Shown: positions 43,838 to 52,075 of the stretch, one piece after another | How the letters are laid out: each line of letters starts with the position of its first letter | Position numbering within the stretch: position 1 is the first letter of the stretch | Source: Gemmatimonadaceae bacterium | Lineage (GTDB): Bacteria > Gemmatimonadota > Gemmatimonadetes > Gemmatimonadales > Gemmatimonadaceae | Length of the DNA stretch: 64,000 nucleotides | NCBI GenBank assembly: GCA_036003045.1 | Contig: DASYSS010000036.1 | Location: forward strand, 32,357 to 96,356 | Reading direction: 5' to 3' | Position numbers and translations under genes: made by a program | The notes under the pieces: generated by a model | Seen by the model: the letters and a program-made list of their open reading frames with translations, nothing else | Told to the model about the DNA's origin: nothing | Database searches by the model: none

Positions 43838-44407
43838 ATGTCGGACGTCGCCGTCGCCGCAACATCGCCAACATTCGAATCGTTGCTGTATCCACTGCTC
43901 GACTCGGCCTTCGGCGTCGCGATCCGCCTCACGGGCGAGCGCGCCGACGCGGAGGACCTCGTTCAGGAAGCCGTATTGCACGCGCTTCGTGGGTTCGGCG
44001 GATTCACGCTTGGTACCAGCTTCAAAGCCTGGTTCTTTCGGATTCTCCAGAACGCGTTTCTGACTCGGCGCCGCACATCGCGGGCGGACAAGCAAGTGCA
44101 CCTCGACAGCGCGCCGGAGTTGACGCTCATGGAGAGCACCGACGGCGGCCGCCGATCGTTCGGCCGGGATCCTTCTGTACTCGCCGAGTTCGATTCGGAC
44201 GAGGTGGCGGCGGCGCTCCGGCGCTTGCCCGACGAGCACCGCGTCGTCGCGAGCATGTACTTCGTGGACGAGTTGTCGTATCAGGAAATCGCGGATGCGC
44301 TCGGAATCCCGGTGGGCACCGTACGGTCACGGCTTCATCGCGCTCGAAAGACGCTGCAATCACGCTTGTTCCGGCTGGCCCAAGACCATGGCGTCATCGC
44401 CGCGTGA
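43838..44407 (+). CDS. ECF-family RNA polymerase sigma factor
   Basis: A 189-residue sigma factor. Region 2 contains AIRLTGERADAEDLVQEAVL and FKAWFFRILQNAFLTRRR. Region 4 is LRRLPDEHRVVASMYFVDEL followed by SYQEIADALGIPVGTVRSRL, the helix-turn-helix. The ATG is supported by GGAGGG at 43825-43830. No anti-sigma gene is adjacent; it converges with the LytTR regulator gene five bases away. It might respond to envelope stress, as many ECF factors do, but nothing nearby identifies its signal. It is a different subgroup from the kinase-linked ECF factor at 24689. Confidence 0.93.
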   Translation: MSDVAVAATSPTFESLLYPLLDSAFGVAIRLTGERADAEDLVQEAVLHALRGFGGFTLGTSFKAWFFRILQNAFLTRRRTSRADKQVHLDSAPELTLMESTDGGRRSFGRDPSVLAEFDSDEVAAALRRLPDEHRVVASMYFVDELSYQEIADALGIPVGTVRSRLHRARKTLQSRLFRLAQDHGVIAA

Positions 44408-44411
44408 GCCG

Positions 44412-45188
44412 TCACTCGGGAGGGCGGTCGATCGCGAGCACTCGGTTGCGAAACGAGCGGCTCACGGTGAGGCGCTCGCCGCCCTGCAGGATGACGATCA
44501 AGGCGCCGGCGTACCAAGGCTGGATCTCCTTTATCGAATCGACGTTCACGATCGCGGAGCGGTGGACACGCACGAAGCGCGCGGGATCAAGCCGTTCCTC
44601 GAGGGCGCGCATGCTCTCGTGCAACAGATGTCCGGACCCGGTGCCGACGTGCAGGCGCACATAGTTGTCGGCCGCCTCAATCCACCGGATGTCCGCCGTC
44701 TTGACGATGATGATGCGGCCATCCGTGTTCACCAGCAGACGATCGGTATAGCGTCGCTGTGCGCGAAGCGCGTCGAGCATCTTCATCGCCTCGGGGCCGA
44801 GTCCCTGCTCGGCGGGCAGCGCAAGTCGCTTTTTCGCATGATCGAGCGTGCGCGCAAAGCGGTCGCGATCGAACGGCTTGAGCAAATAGCCGACGGCGTG
44901 AACCTCGAACGCAGCGAGCGCGTACTGGTCGTACGCCGTCACGAAGATCGTGGCCGGCATCGCGTCGACGCCGACTTCATCGATGACGCCGAAGCCGTCG
45001 AGCTCCGGCATCTGCACATCGAGAAACACGAGCGACGGATGTAACTCCCGGATTGCCGTCACGGCGTGCCGGCCGTTCGGCGCCTCGCCCACGATCGTTA
45101 TGTCCTCGTCGTCGCGCAGCAGCGTACGGAGGCCTTTGCGGGCGATCGACTCATCGTCCACGATGAGGGCGCGAATTGCCATGGACAT
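44412..45188 (-). CDS. LytTR-family response regulator
   Basis: A 258-residue two-domain regulator. The receiver (residues 1-125) has the acidic pair in IVDDESIARKGL, the phosphorylated Asp in LVFLDVQMPELDGFG, the Thr in FVTAYDQYAL and the Lys in YLLKPFDRDR. The LytTR DNA-binding domain (about 150-255) contains IRWIEAADNYVRLHV and RFVRVHRSAIVNVDSIKEIQ. It diverges, with only 31 bases between, from the LytS-type kinase at 45220, its evident partner. Such pairs commonly control envelope or nutrient-uptake genes. Confidence 0.94.
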   Translation of the reverse strand: MSMAIRALIVDDESIARKGLRTLLRDDEDITIVGEAPNGRHAVTAIRELHPSLVFLDVQMPELDGFGVIDEVGVDAMPATIFVTAYDQYALAAFEVHAVGYLLKPFDRDRFARTLDHAKKRLALPAEQGLGPEAMKMLDALRAQRRYTDRLLVNTDGRIIIVKTADIRWIEAADNYVRLHVGTGSGHLLHESMRALEERLDPARFVRVHRSAIVNVDSIKEIQPWYAGALIVILQGGERLTVSRSFRNRVLAIDRPPE

Positions 45189-45219
45189 ACCCTAGCCTCC
45201 GGCCGAATCTTCATCAACG

Positions 45220-46383
45220 ATGGCCTTCCCTCCACCGATTCCAGACGCGTCCCCTTCGACGCCCGCGTTGCCGAAAACGCGGCTTGCGGTGTTCACGCGC
45301 TGGGCGTGGTATGCCGCATTGTGGACGACCATCGCCGCCCTCTTCACGGGCCTCTCGGCGCTCGTGTACGCGCTGATGAGCGGCTACGGTCACGGCCGCC
45401 CTGGGGGATATCCGATCGCGGAATGGGCCGCGAATTTCGCGACGATGTTGGCCGACTGGTATTTGTGGGCCCTGTTCGCGCCGTTGGTGCTCTGGTTGGG
45501 CGCTCGCATCTCCTTCACTGGGCGCGGATGGCTCCGCGTGATCGTCCCGCATCTGGTGCTCGGCGTGGCGATCGCGTTCGCCAAGGTGACGGTCCGCTAT
45601 TGGATTGGACGCGCCATCCCGATGCTGGCGGTCGAGTGGCCGGGCATTCTCGACACTCTACCGCTGAACGCCCTGGTCTACTGGTCGATCCTCGGCGCCG
45701 GGTACGCGCTCGACTACTACCGCCGTTTTCGGGACAGAGAGCTCAAAGCGGCCCATCTCGAGTCGCAATTGGCCCGAGCGCAGTTGGACGTGCTCCGCAT
45801 GCAGCTCCATCCCCACTTTCTGTTCAACACGCTGCATACGGTCTCGGTTCTCGTGCGCGAGGGTGATAACGATGCCGCCGACCGGGTCATCGCGCGACTG
45901 AGCGAGCTGCTCCGCCTCTCGATCGACCTGGAAGCGACGAACGAGGTGCCGCTCTCGCGGGAGCTCGAGATTCTTTCGTCGTACCTCGACATTCAGCAGA
46001 CGCGATTCCAGGAGCGATTGCGCGTCTCGATCGACGTCGATGCCGCCGCGCGCGATGGACTCGTGCCGACGCTGATCCTGCAGCCGTTGGTCGAGAACTC
46101 GATCCGGCACGGCATCGGACATCGAGAGACGGGCGGCCGTGTCGACATCGTCGGGCGGCGCGTCGGCGATCGCCTCGACATGACGATTCGCGACGACGGC
46201 CCGGGAATGACGACGAGCGCGTCGAATGGCTCGGGGGGCGGCGTGGGATTGGCGAATACGCGTGCCCGGCTCGAGCAGCTCTATGGAGGCGACCATCGGT
46301 TCGAGTGCCGCAACGACACAGCCGGCGGCTTCACCGTCGTCGTGAGCGTGCCGTGGCGGCCGTCGGGGCTCGGGCTTCCATGA
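45220..46383 (+). CDS. LytS/YehU-type sensor histidine kinase
   Basis: A 387-residue membrane kinase. Four hydrophobic segments fill residues about 20-170. The His_kinase domain motif is RMQLHPHFLFNTLHTVSVLV, where the first His after L is phosphorylated. The HATPase domain has ILQPLVENSIRHGIGHRETG (N box), IRDDGPGM (G1) and GVGLANTRARL (G2). It lacks a GAF or PAS sensor, so the signal is probably sensed by the membrane part. It is the divergent partner of the LytTR regulator at 44412-45188. Confidence 0.93.
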   Translation: MAFPPPIPDASPSTPALPKTRLAVFTRWAWYAALWTTIAALFTGLSALVYALMSGYGHGRPGGYPIAEWAANFATMLADWYLWALFAPLVLWLGARISFTGRGWLRVIVPHLVLGVAIAFAKVTVRYWIGRAIPMLAVEWPGILDTLPLNALVYWSILGAGYALDYYRRFRDRELKAAHLESQLARAQLDVLRMQLHPHFLFNTLHTVSVLVREGDNDAADRVIARLSELLRLSIDLEATNEVPLSRELEILSSYLDIQQTRFQERLRVSIDVDAAARDGLVPTLILQPLVENSIRHGIGHRETGGRVDIVGRRVGDRLDMTIRDDGPGMTTSASNGSGGGVGLANTRARLEQLYGGDHRFECRNDTAGGFTVVVSVPWRPSGLGLP

Positions 46384-46476
46384 GCCTCTGTGAATGAGGG
46401 CGACTCAGCCCGCTGGCTCGGCGCCATGCTTGCTCCAAGCCGGTGTCCGTGCATGTTTACGCGCTGGAGACAGCCC

Positions 46477-47340
46477 ATGCGACGACTTCTTCCCTTCCTC
46501 TCGCTTTGCCTCACCGTCCTACTTCCGTCGCGCGCCCTCGCGACGTGGTCGGTGATCGCGGTGGATCTGAGCACCGGCCGCGTGGTGATTGCCTCGGCAA
46601 CCTGCGTCAACAACAACGACATGTTTTTGATGGGTGTGCAGGCCGTCGTCGTACCGGGCAAAGGTGTCGCCGCGTGCCAGGCCAACGTGGACGGGACGCA
46701 CGCCAATCAGATGCTGGTCTTCGAGGAGCTCGAGAAAGGAACGCCGCCAGAGAAGATCATAGAACTTCTGTCACAGGACCCCGCGTTTCAGGGGCGGCAG
46801 TTCGGCATTCTGGATCTGCGGGGGCGCGCCGCCGGCCACTCGGGGCTTACGAACGGCTATGTCTCGCAGGACATACATGGGCGGGTGCCGGGGACCCAGA
46901 TCTATTACTCGATTCAGGGAAACATCCTGCGTCCGGGCGAAGTCGTTCCGCATGCCGTGAAAGCGTTCCTCGAGACCGACGGTGCGATCACGGATCGCGT
47001 GATGGCGGCGATGGAAGCCGCGGACCAATCCGGCGGCGACAGCCGGTGCGCCTGCCCGCCACCGACCGACGGCTCGACGCAAGCCGTGCCGTGTACCTCG
47101 AAGACGGCGCACGTCGCCTACATCCTCATGGCCGAATCGAAGGATCAGATCGGGCAGCCGGTGGCCGACAACGCGACGTGGGCGCACAACAACGGCAAGT
47201 ACTCGATGTATCTCACCGTTTCGCAGCCTGATTTTCCAGGTCCAAACGCCATCCACGCGGGCGAAGATTTGAATCCGGTGAAGACACTGCGCATGCGCTA
47301 CGACGCGTGGCGCAAGCTGCAACCCGCCTCGTTCAAGTAG
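46477..47340 (+). CDS. Exported DUF1028 (putative Ntn-hydrolase-like) protein
   Basis: A 287-residue protein with a signal peptide (LPFLSLCLTVLLPSRALA). After cleavage the mature chain starts at TWSVIAVDLSTGRVVIASAT, matching the DUF1028 opening (TFSIxAxDxxTGxxGVAVAS). GKGVAACQANVDGTHANQML, RQFGILDLRGRAAGHSGLTN and YSIQGNILRPGEVV are other family blocks. DUF1028 proteins are thought to share the Ntn-hydrolase fold; the substrate is unknown. A Cys-rich stretch (CACPPPTDGSTQAVPC) is unusual. GGAGA upstream at 46465-46469 supports the ATG at 46477. The PEBP gene follows eight bases later. Confidence 0.85.
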   Translation: MRRLLPFLSLCLTVLLPSRALATWSVIAVDLSTGRVVIASATCVNNNDMFLMGVQAVVVPGKGVAACQANVDGTHANQMLVFEELEKGTPPEKIIELLSQDPAFQGRQFGILDLRGRAAGHSGLTNGYVSQDIHGRVPGTQIYYSIQGNILRPGEVVPHAVKAFLETDGAITDRVMAAMEAADQSGGDSRCACPPPTDGSTQAVPCTSKTAHVAYILMAESKDQIGQPVADNATWAHNNGKYSMYLTVSQPDFPGPNAIHAGEDLNPVKTLRMRYDAWRKLQPASFK

Positions 47341-47347
47341 GACGTTC

Positions 47348-47977
47348 ATGCGAGTCGTCCGTGTTTCGCTCTCGACCGCCCTGCTTGCGCTTGGGCTGAG
47401 TGCTGCTGTGCTAGGCGCACAGAATCCCGCGGGGCGTGGCGGTGGACGCGGAGGAGGTCGTGGAGGCGGGCGCGGGCGAGCAATTCAAGTCATGACGCTC
47501 ACCACGACGGCGTGGACCGACGGTGGGGCGATCCCCGCGAAGTACGGGCAACCCGGTCACGAAGTCTCGCCGCCTCTCGCATGGACGGGCGCTCCCGACA
47601 GCACAACGAGCTTCGTTCTCATCGCGCACGATCCGAATTCGGCGACCGGCAACGGCACCGACGACGTGCTGCATTGGCTCGTCTGGAACATTCCCGGGAC
47701 CGCGCGCGCACTGCCCGAAGGTTTTCCTCAAGGTCCCGAGCAGCCCGACGGCACGCGGCAGATCAGCGTGACTGGGCCGTACTACCGAGCTCCCGCGGCA
47801 CCGGCGAACGGCCCACCGCATCATTTCGTGTATGAGTTGTTCGCGCTCGACACAGTGGTCGCGGTGCTGCCCACCGCTGCACCGCCGGCGGCGACGCGGG
47901 CGGCGGTAACGGCCGCGATGGGCGGACATGTGAGAGCGAAGGCCGTTCTCGTCGGATTGTACAAGCGCCCGCAGTAG
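47348..47977 (+). CDS. Exported PEBP-family (YbhB/YbcL-like) protein
   Basis: A 209-residue protein with a signal peptide (STALLALGLSAAVLGAQ) and a Gly/Arg-rich linker of RGGG repeats (residues about 27-42). The phosphatidylethanolamine-binding-protein domain follows. Family blocks are YGQPGHEVSPPLAWTGAPDS, SFVLIAHDPNSA, LHWLVWNIPG and PPHHFVYELFALD, with conserved Asp and His lining the ligand pocket. The domain begins at about residue 48 and is complete. It is probably periplasmic and co-transcribed with the DUF1028 gene. Confidence 0.88.
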   Translation: MRVVRVSLSTALLALGLSAAVLGAQNPAGRGGGRGGGRGGGRGRAIQVMTLTTTAWTDGGAIPAKYGQPGHEVSPPLAWTGAPDSTTSFVLIAHDPNSATGNGTDDVLHWLVWNIPGTARALPEGFPQGPEQPDGTRQISVTGPYYRAPAAPANGPPHHFVYELFALDTVVAVLPTAAPPAATRAAVTAAMGGHVRAKAVLVGLYKRPQ

Positions 47978-48152
47978 GCGAGGCCGCCGACCGACTCGGC
48001 CCTTGACAGAACTCGCAGTCATTCACAGTATTCCTATAACATGACTCACGCATTCCTTCCGTCCCAGTGGATCTGCCTGCCGGCCGACGTCATTACGTAC
48101 GTCGCCGCCACGCGGTCGTCCGCATAGGACCGGCAAGGGACCGCGTTCACCG

Positions 48153-48188
48153 CGCCTTTCCGGGTCTCCCGGAAAGGCGTTTTTGTTT
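48153..48188 (+). terminator. Strong intrinsic terminator upstream of the ABC exporter
   Basis: CGCCTTTCCGGG (48153-48164) pairs perfectly with CCCGGAAAGGCG (48168-48179) around TCT and is followed by TTTTTGTTT, a textbook rho-independent terminator. It lies 175 bases beyond the PEBP stop and only 47 bases before the ABC ATPase ATG. TTGACA (48003) and TATAAC (48035) occur upstream, though badly spaced for one promoter. It either ends the PEBP transcript late, or ends or attenuates a short transcript leading into the ABC operon. The rest of the 257-base gap shows no gene I would support. Confidence 0.85.
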
Positions 48189-48234
48189 CAGGGACACCCG
48201 GACGGCGCGATTCTCCCCCCAGTCGCCGCCGACC

Positions 48235-49242
48235 ATGTCCATCGCCGTCGATGTCAAAGAGCTGAGCAAGTCGTTCCGCACTCGGGAAGCCCGAGGGCCG
48301 GGGGTTCGAGCGCGCGTCGCGGACGTCGTCGCGCCGCGCTCGCGCGCGGTTCGCGCCGTCGATCGAATCTCGTTCCGCATCGCGTCGGGCGAGCGCGTCG
48401 CGTTCATCGGGCCGAATGGCGCGGGGAAATCCACGACGCTCAAGATGCTCGCCGGCATTCTCTTGCCGACGAGCGGGCACGTGACCGTCGCCGGGTTGGT
48501 CCCGTGGCGTGACCGCTACCAGCTCGGCTTCGCGATCGGCACGGTGTTCGGCCAACGCTCGCAGCTCTGGTATCAGCTCGCGCCGCGCGACACCATCGAG
48601 CTGCTCGCGCGCGTCTACGAGATTCCGCGCGCGGTGTGGCGCTCGCGTTTGGACACGCTCGTCGACGCGTTCGAGCTGGCTCCGCTGCTCGATCGGCCGG
48701 TGCGACAGCTGTCGCTCGGGGAGCGCATGCGCTGCGAGGTGGCGGCGAGTCTGCTGCACGCACCGGGCGTCTTGTTCCTCGACGAGCCCACCATCGGGCT
48801 CGACGTGACCGCGAAGGCGACGATCCGCGAGCTGCTGCACCGGCGCTCCACCGAGGACGGCACGACGTTGCTGTTGACGTCGCACGACACGGGCGACATC
48901 GAACAGGTGTGCGATCGCGTGATCATCATTCACGGCGGCCGCATTCTCCTCGATGCCAGCGTCGGCGAGCTCAAACGCCGATACCTGCGCTCGCGCCGCG
49001 TCACGCTCGTCACGGCGTCGGAGCACGTCGAGCTGCCGGCGGCGATTGGCGCGCGCGTCGTGTCGGCGGTTCCTCACCGCACGACCGTCGAGATCGACGC
49101 CGGCGACACGGCGGTCGGTGCCCTCGTGGACGCGGTGCTCCGCCAGACGACACTGCGCGATTTGGTGATCGATGATCCGCCGATGGACGAGGTCATTCGC
49201 TCCATCTACCGAAGCGCCGACGACGAAGGAGAGGCCGCGTGA
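48235..49242 (+). CDS. ABC transporter ATP-binding protein (ABC-2 type, COG4586-like)
   Basis: A 335-residue ATPase. Walker A is IGPNGAGKSTTLKML, the Q loop lies in FGQRSQLWYQL, the signature is LSLGERMRCEVAASLL, Walker B is VLFLDEPTIGLDVTA and the switch His is in LLTSHDTGDIEQVC. The 40-residue insertion before Walker A and the C-terminal 90-residue extension are typical of the COG4586 group, which works with two different ABC-2 permeases. Those two genes follow at once. It starts 47 bases after a strong terminator. The likely substrate class is drug or lipid export, not resolvable here. Confidence 0.93.
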   Translation: MSIAVDVKELSKSFRTREARGPGVRARVADVVAPRSRAVRAVDRISFRIASGERVAFIGPNGAGKSTTLKMLAGILLPTSGHVTVAGLVPWRDRYQLGFAIGTVFGQRSQLWYQLAPRDTIELLARVYEIPRAVWRSRLDTLVDAFELAPLLDRPVRQLSLGERMRCEVAASLLHAPGVLFLDEPTIGLDVTAKATIRELLHRRSTEDGTTLLLTSHDTGDIEQVCDRVIIIHGGRILLDASVGELKRRYLRSRRVTLVTASEHVELPAAIGARVVSAVPHRTTVEIDAGDTAVGALVDAVLRQTTLRDLVIDDPPMDEVIRSIYRSADDEGEAA

Positions 49243-50024
49243 GCAAGTATCTAGCATTCGCGAAACTGGGATTGCGGGAGGCGCGTGCCGAGCCGGGTGA
49301 GTTGCTCGGGCGCGTCCTCTTCTTCGTGCTCATCCTGGGCGTCTTTTCCTCGATCTGGCGCGCAGTCGCAGAGTCGACCGCGACGATGGGACAACCGACG
49401 GGCCAACGCGGGGAGATGCTCTGGTATCTCGCCCTGACCGAGTGGGTTCTCATGAGCGCTCCACTCGTGCAATTCCAGATCGAGGACGACATCCGTCGCG
49501 GAGACGTGGCGTATCAGATCACGCGTCCAGCCTCCTGGCTCGGAGCGCGCTTGGCGCACGGGCTGGGCGCGCTGGCGGTCCGCGCGCCTGTGATGCTCGG
49601 CGTCGCGTGCGTGACTGCATGGAGTATGGCGGGACCGCCCACGCGGCTCGGGGGGCTCGGTGTTGCCATCGCGGTCGGTCTCGTCGCGGCAGCGGTCGTG
49701 ACCCTCTTTCACGTGGCGATCGGCGTCGCTGCGTTCTGGCTCGGCGACATCGCGCCCGCGTACTGGATTTGGCAAAAGCTGCTGTTCGTGTTGGGCGGGC
49801 TGCTGCTTCCGCTCCGGTTCTATCCGGCGCTCTTCGTGCGCCTCGCACGGCTGACGCCCTTTCCCGCGCTCCTGGCGGGACCCGCGTCGCTCGCGACGAA
49901 CGAGCCGCTGATGCCGGCCGGAGTGTTGTTGGTGACGCTGGTGTTCTGGGCTCTGCTGGGTTGGATCATCACGCGCGCGGCGTTCAACCGCGCTGTGCGG
50001 CGACTCAACGTAAACGGAGGCTGA
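49239..50024 (+). CDS. ABC-2 type permease subunit (first)
   Basis: A 261-residue membrane protein with about six membrane segments. It contains FAKLGLREARAEPGELLGRV at the N-terminus and EDDIRRGDVAYQITRPASWL, matching the COG4587/COG3694 permease pattern (I..GxLxxxLxRP). The final segment ends AFNRAVRRLNVNGG, the cytoplasmic tail. It overlaps the ATPase by GTGA and is followed four bases later by the second permease, so the exporter is a heterodimeric permease with one ATPase type. Confidence 0.88.
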   Translation: MSKYLAFAKLGLREARAEPGELLGRVLFFVLILGVFSSIWRAVAESTATMGQPTGQRGEMLWYLALTEWVLMSAPLVQFQIEDDIRRGDVAYQITRPASWLGARLAHGLGALAVRAPVMLGVACVTAWSMAGPPTRLGGLGVAIAVGLVAAAVVTLFHVAIGVAAFWLGDIAPAYWIWQKLLFVLGGLLLPLRFYPALFVRLARLTPFPALLAGPASLATNEPLMPAGVLLVTLVFWALLGWIITRAAFNRAVRRLNVNGG

Positions 50025-50028
50025 GGCG

Positions 50029-50823
50029 ATGCCCGGCACGAAGGCGACCGTCCGATTCGCGACGGCCCTCGTACGCACCAGCGTGCGCTCGGCGATGGCC
50101 GAGCGCGGCGCGTTCGCGATGCGCGTCGTGTTGATGGCCGTGAACAACGGGATCTTCTTCACATTCTGGATCGTGCTGATGTCGCGCGTGCCGCGGATTC
50201 GCGGCTACTCGCTTGGCGACGTTGCGTTGTTGTACGGGGTCGTTGCCCTCGCGAACGGCGTCGCGGTGTTCGTCGCGGGCGGCGCGCAGTATCTGGCGCG
50301 CGTGATCCACGACGGAGAGCTCGACGCCCTGATCGCGCAGCCCAAACCGACGCTGCTCTACGCCGCCGGCTTGCGGTCGCAGCCGTCAGGTCTCGGCGAC
50401 ATCGTGAGCGGATTGATCATGATCTCGCTTTCCGGTCGCGTGGCGCCGGTGGGCATTCCGATCGTGCTCGCCGCGGGCGCCGCCGGCGCCATGGTACTGG
50501 TGTCGACCGCCGTGTTGATGCACAGCGCGGCGTTCTGGCTCGGGCGAACGGAGTCGGCGAGCCGTCAACTGTATGAGGTGACGCTCATGTTTTCGTTGTA
50601 TCCGGACACCCTCTTCACGGGACCGATGCGCTGGATTCTCTTCACGGCGATCCCCGCGGGCTTCGTGGGATACTTGCCGGCCGAAGCGATCCGCGCGCCG
50701 TCTCTGTGGACCGCATCGGCACTCGGAGCCGCGGTGGTGGCATACGCCGTCGTGGCGTCATCGGTATTCGCGCGTGGGCTGCGGGCGTATAGCAGCGGGA
50801 GCCGCTTCGCCACGTTTACATGA
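50029..50823 (+). CDS. ABC-2 type permease subunit (second)
   Basis: A 264-residue membrane protein with about six segments. FTFWIVLMSRVPRIRGYSLG and VIHDGELDALIAQPKPTLLY are the homologous blocks of the COG3694-type permease; the Asp/Glu-Leu-Asp and P-K-P motifs replace the R-P of the first subunit. TPVTG-like signature residues are absent, so no substrate can be read from it. It ends the exporter operon. A hairpin lies at 50853-50879, but its U-run is on the other strand. Confidence 0.86.
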   Translation: MPGTKATVRFATALVRTSVRSAMAERGAFAMRVVLMAVNNGIFFTFWIVLMSRVPRIRGYSLGDVALLYGVVALANGVAVFVAGGAQYLARVIHDGELDALIAQPKPTLLYAAGLRSQPSGLGDIVSGLIMISLSGRVAPVGIPIVLAAGAAGAMVLVSTAVLMHSAAFWLGRTESASRQLYEVTLMFSLYPDTLFTGPMRWILFTAIPAGFVGYLPAEAIRAPSLWTASALGAAVVAYAVVASSVFARGLRAYSSGSRFATFT

Positions 50824-50844
50824 GGCGGACCAGGAAGACCATTC

Positions 50845-50879
50845 AATAAAAAACGGCCGCGTCGCGACGACGCGGCCGT
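50845..50879 (-). terminator. Intrinsic terminator for the minus-strand unknown-family gene
   Basis: ACGGCCGCGTCG and CGACGCGGCCGT (50853-50864 with 50868-50879) form a perfect 12-bp stem with loop CGA. Read on the minus strand the stem is followed by TTTTTATT, so it terminates leftward transcription from the gene that ends at 50999. On the plus strand it has no U-run, but it may also slow transcription leaving the exporter operon. Confidence 0.75.
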
Positions 50880-50998
50880 CTCAACGCGCGGCGGCATGAC
50901 ATGGTCGGATCCTTGACGGATTCCAGAGAGCGGTACGGCGAGAAGCTGTCGCGAGCATCACGCTCCTGAACCGCTCTAGCGACGACCAGAATCCACGA

Positions 50999-51376
50999 CT
51001 AACCGGACAGCGAGGACCTACGGCGAGGATGGACGCCCGGCTTGCCCCGCAGATCCTCATACGCTCGGTAAGCGGCCACGGCGGCATGTCGCAACGCGGC
51101 CAGTCGTTCTTCGCCCGCCGCGTCGACCATGGTCTGCCCGGCGGCTTCTCTCAGTACGCCCACGAGTCGGAGCGCCATCTCGGCGCGGCACGTCACTCGC
51201 ACCCATCCAGCGTGGGTGCCGAACGGGCTCACGTCGATCTGCGGATTGACGACACCATCCGCGGTCGCTTCACGAACGACGGCGCCGACGTCGATCGCAT
51301 CGATCGCTCGTTGAGGAGCGACAAATGACATCGGCTCGGTCGGCACCGGCGTCTCGGTCTGACGGGCGAGCGACAT
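50999..51376 (-). CDS. Small protein of unknown function, paralogue B of a three-member family
   Basis: A 125-residue soluble protein. Its core is MSFVAPQRAIDAIDVGAVVR, EATADGVVNPQIDVSPFG, WVRVTCRAEMALRLVGVLRE and an Ala-rich helix LAALRHAAVAAYRAYEDLRG. The order and spacing match paralogue A (29258-29659) and paralogue C (58072-58479): a strand-like FVxPxxAxxAID, a GV turn, a [TS]C strand, then two helices. It ends in a basic tail (HPRRRSSLSG). The start ATG at 51376 is followed by a short Pro/Thr linker. An intrinsic terminator follows at 50845. The PepSY gene lies upstream, with a perfect palindrome between them. Confidence 0.6.
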   Translation of the reverse strand: MSLARQTETPVPTEPMSFVAPQRAIDAIDVGAVVREATADGVVNPQIDVSPFGTHAGWVRVTCRAEMALRLVGVLREAAGQTMVDAAGEERLAALRHAAVAAYRAYEDLRGKPGVHPRRRSSLSG

Positions 51377-51417
51377 GTAACAGCGTGAAGCATTTCTCGG
51401 GCCGCTCACCTTGGTTG

Positions 51418-51433
51418 GGCCTGACGTCAGGCC
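51418..51433. promoter_or_regulatory. Perfect 16-base palindrome between the PepSY gene and paralogue B
   Basis: GGCCTGACGTCAGGCC is a fully symmetric 16-mer with no loop, lying 42 bases upstream of paralogue B and eight bases after the PepSY stop. A loopless, continuous palindrome is more like a dimeric regulator site than a terminator stem, and no U-run follows it in the leftward direction. Confidence 0.45.
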
Positions 51434-51440
51434 TCCACAA

Positions 51441-51803
51441 CTAGGGTTTCTTGGGCGCGGGCTTTTTCTCCGCCGCGGCTTCCTTCTTCTCGGCTGCCGC
51501 CGACTCGTGTTTGAAGCCGATGATCTTGCCGGTGACCGCGTTGACATTTACCTCGTCGGCTCCGCTCTTTCCTTCCGTCTTGATGTCGTAGGAGTATTGG
51601 AGCTTTCCGTTTTCCATCTCGAGCTCCACGCCTTCGATCTTTCCTTTCGGCACCCGCTTCTGCGCGGTCGCGGCGGCGGCGGCCTCGGTGATCTTCGCGC
51701 GTTTCGCGAGCGAATCGGGGATGTCTTTCTTGTACGTCTCCTGCGCGCTCGCGGAAACCGCGGCGAATGCGAGCGCGGTGACAACCAGTGATGCCGTTTT
51801 CAT
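51441..51803 (-). CDS. Exported PepSY-domain-like small protein
   Basis: A 120-residue protein with a signal peptide (TASLVVTALAFAAVSASAQ) and one PepSY-like unit. ITEAAAAATAQKRVPKGKIE, then GVELEMENGKLQYSYDIKT, then DEVNVNAVTGKIIGFKHES correspond to the usual A-x2-A-x4-G.x(v/i)...Y.v.v......v.vda.tG.i pattern. The C-terminus is Ala/Lys/Pro-rich (AAAEKKEAAAEKKPAPKKP). PepSY proteins inhibit secreted peptidases or modulate envelope enzymes. The Shine-Dalgarno GGAGG lies just upstream of the ATG at 51803. The 272-base region ahead of it contains only this gene's leader and the next plus-strand gene's leader. Confidence 0.82.
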   Translation of the reverse strand: MKTASLVVTALAFAAVSASAQETYKKDIPDSLAKRAKITEAAAAATAQKRVPKGKIEGVELEMENGKLQYSYDIKTEGKSGADEVNVNAVTGKIIGFKHESAAAEKKEAAAEKKPAPKKP

Positions 51804-52075
51804 GGGAATGCCTCCGAAAAGGTGTCGCGGGCGGGGGGGTTCTTAGGAGGTATGCTAGCCCCGTTCCCTGACGCCCCCCTGACAGAGCGGGATCAGCAGA
51901 TTCGTCTCGCCGGTTAGACGGTTCTCCATCCGCGATCTCTGACGAGCGCCTCCGTCACGTCGCGAACTCGCGACAAGAGCGCACCTTTCTGAGATGTAAT
52001 GGAGATGGCGCTCCCCGCCCGACGGTTCCGTCGTCTGATTGCTACGCATGGACTCGACAGGATTCCGTCTCTGAC

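Noticed and set aside
48003..48040. TTGACA and TATAAC as one promoter.
   Set aside because: They are 26 bases apart, too far for a sigma-70 promoter. Each alone has no good partner box.
48041..48127. A 28-codon open frame just before the terminator at 48153, possibly a leader peptide.
   Set aside because: Its ATG directly follows TATAAC and would lie upstream of the predicted transcript start; no ribosome-binding site and no run of regulatory codons.
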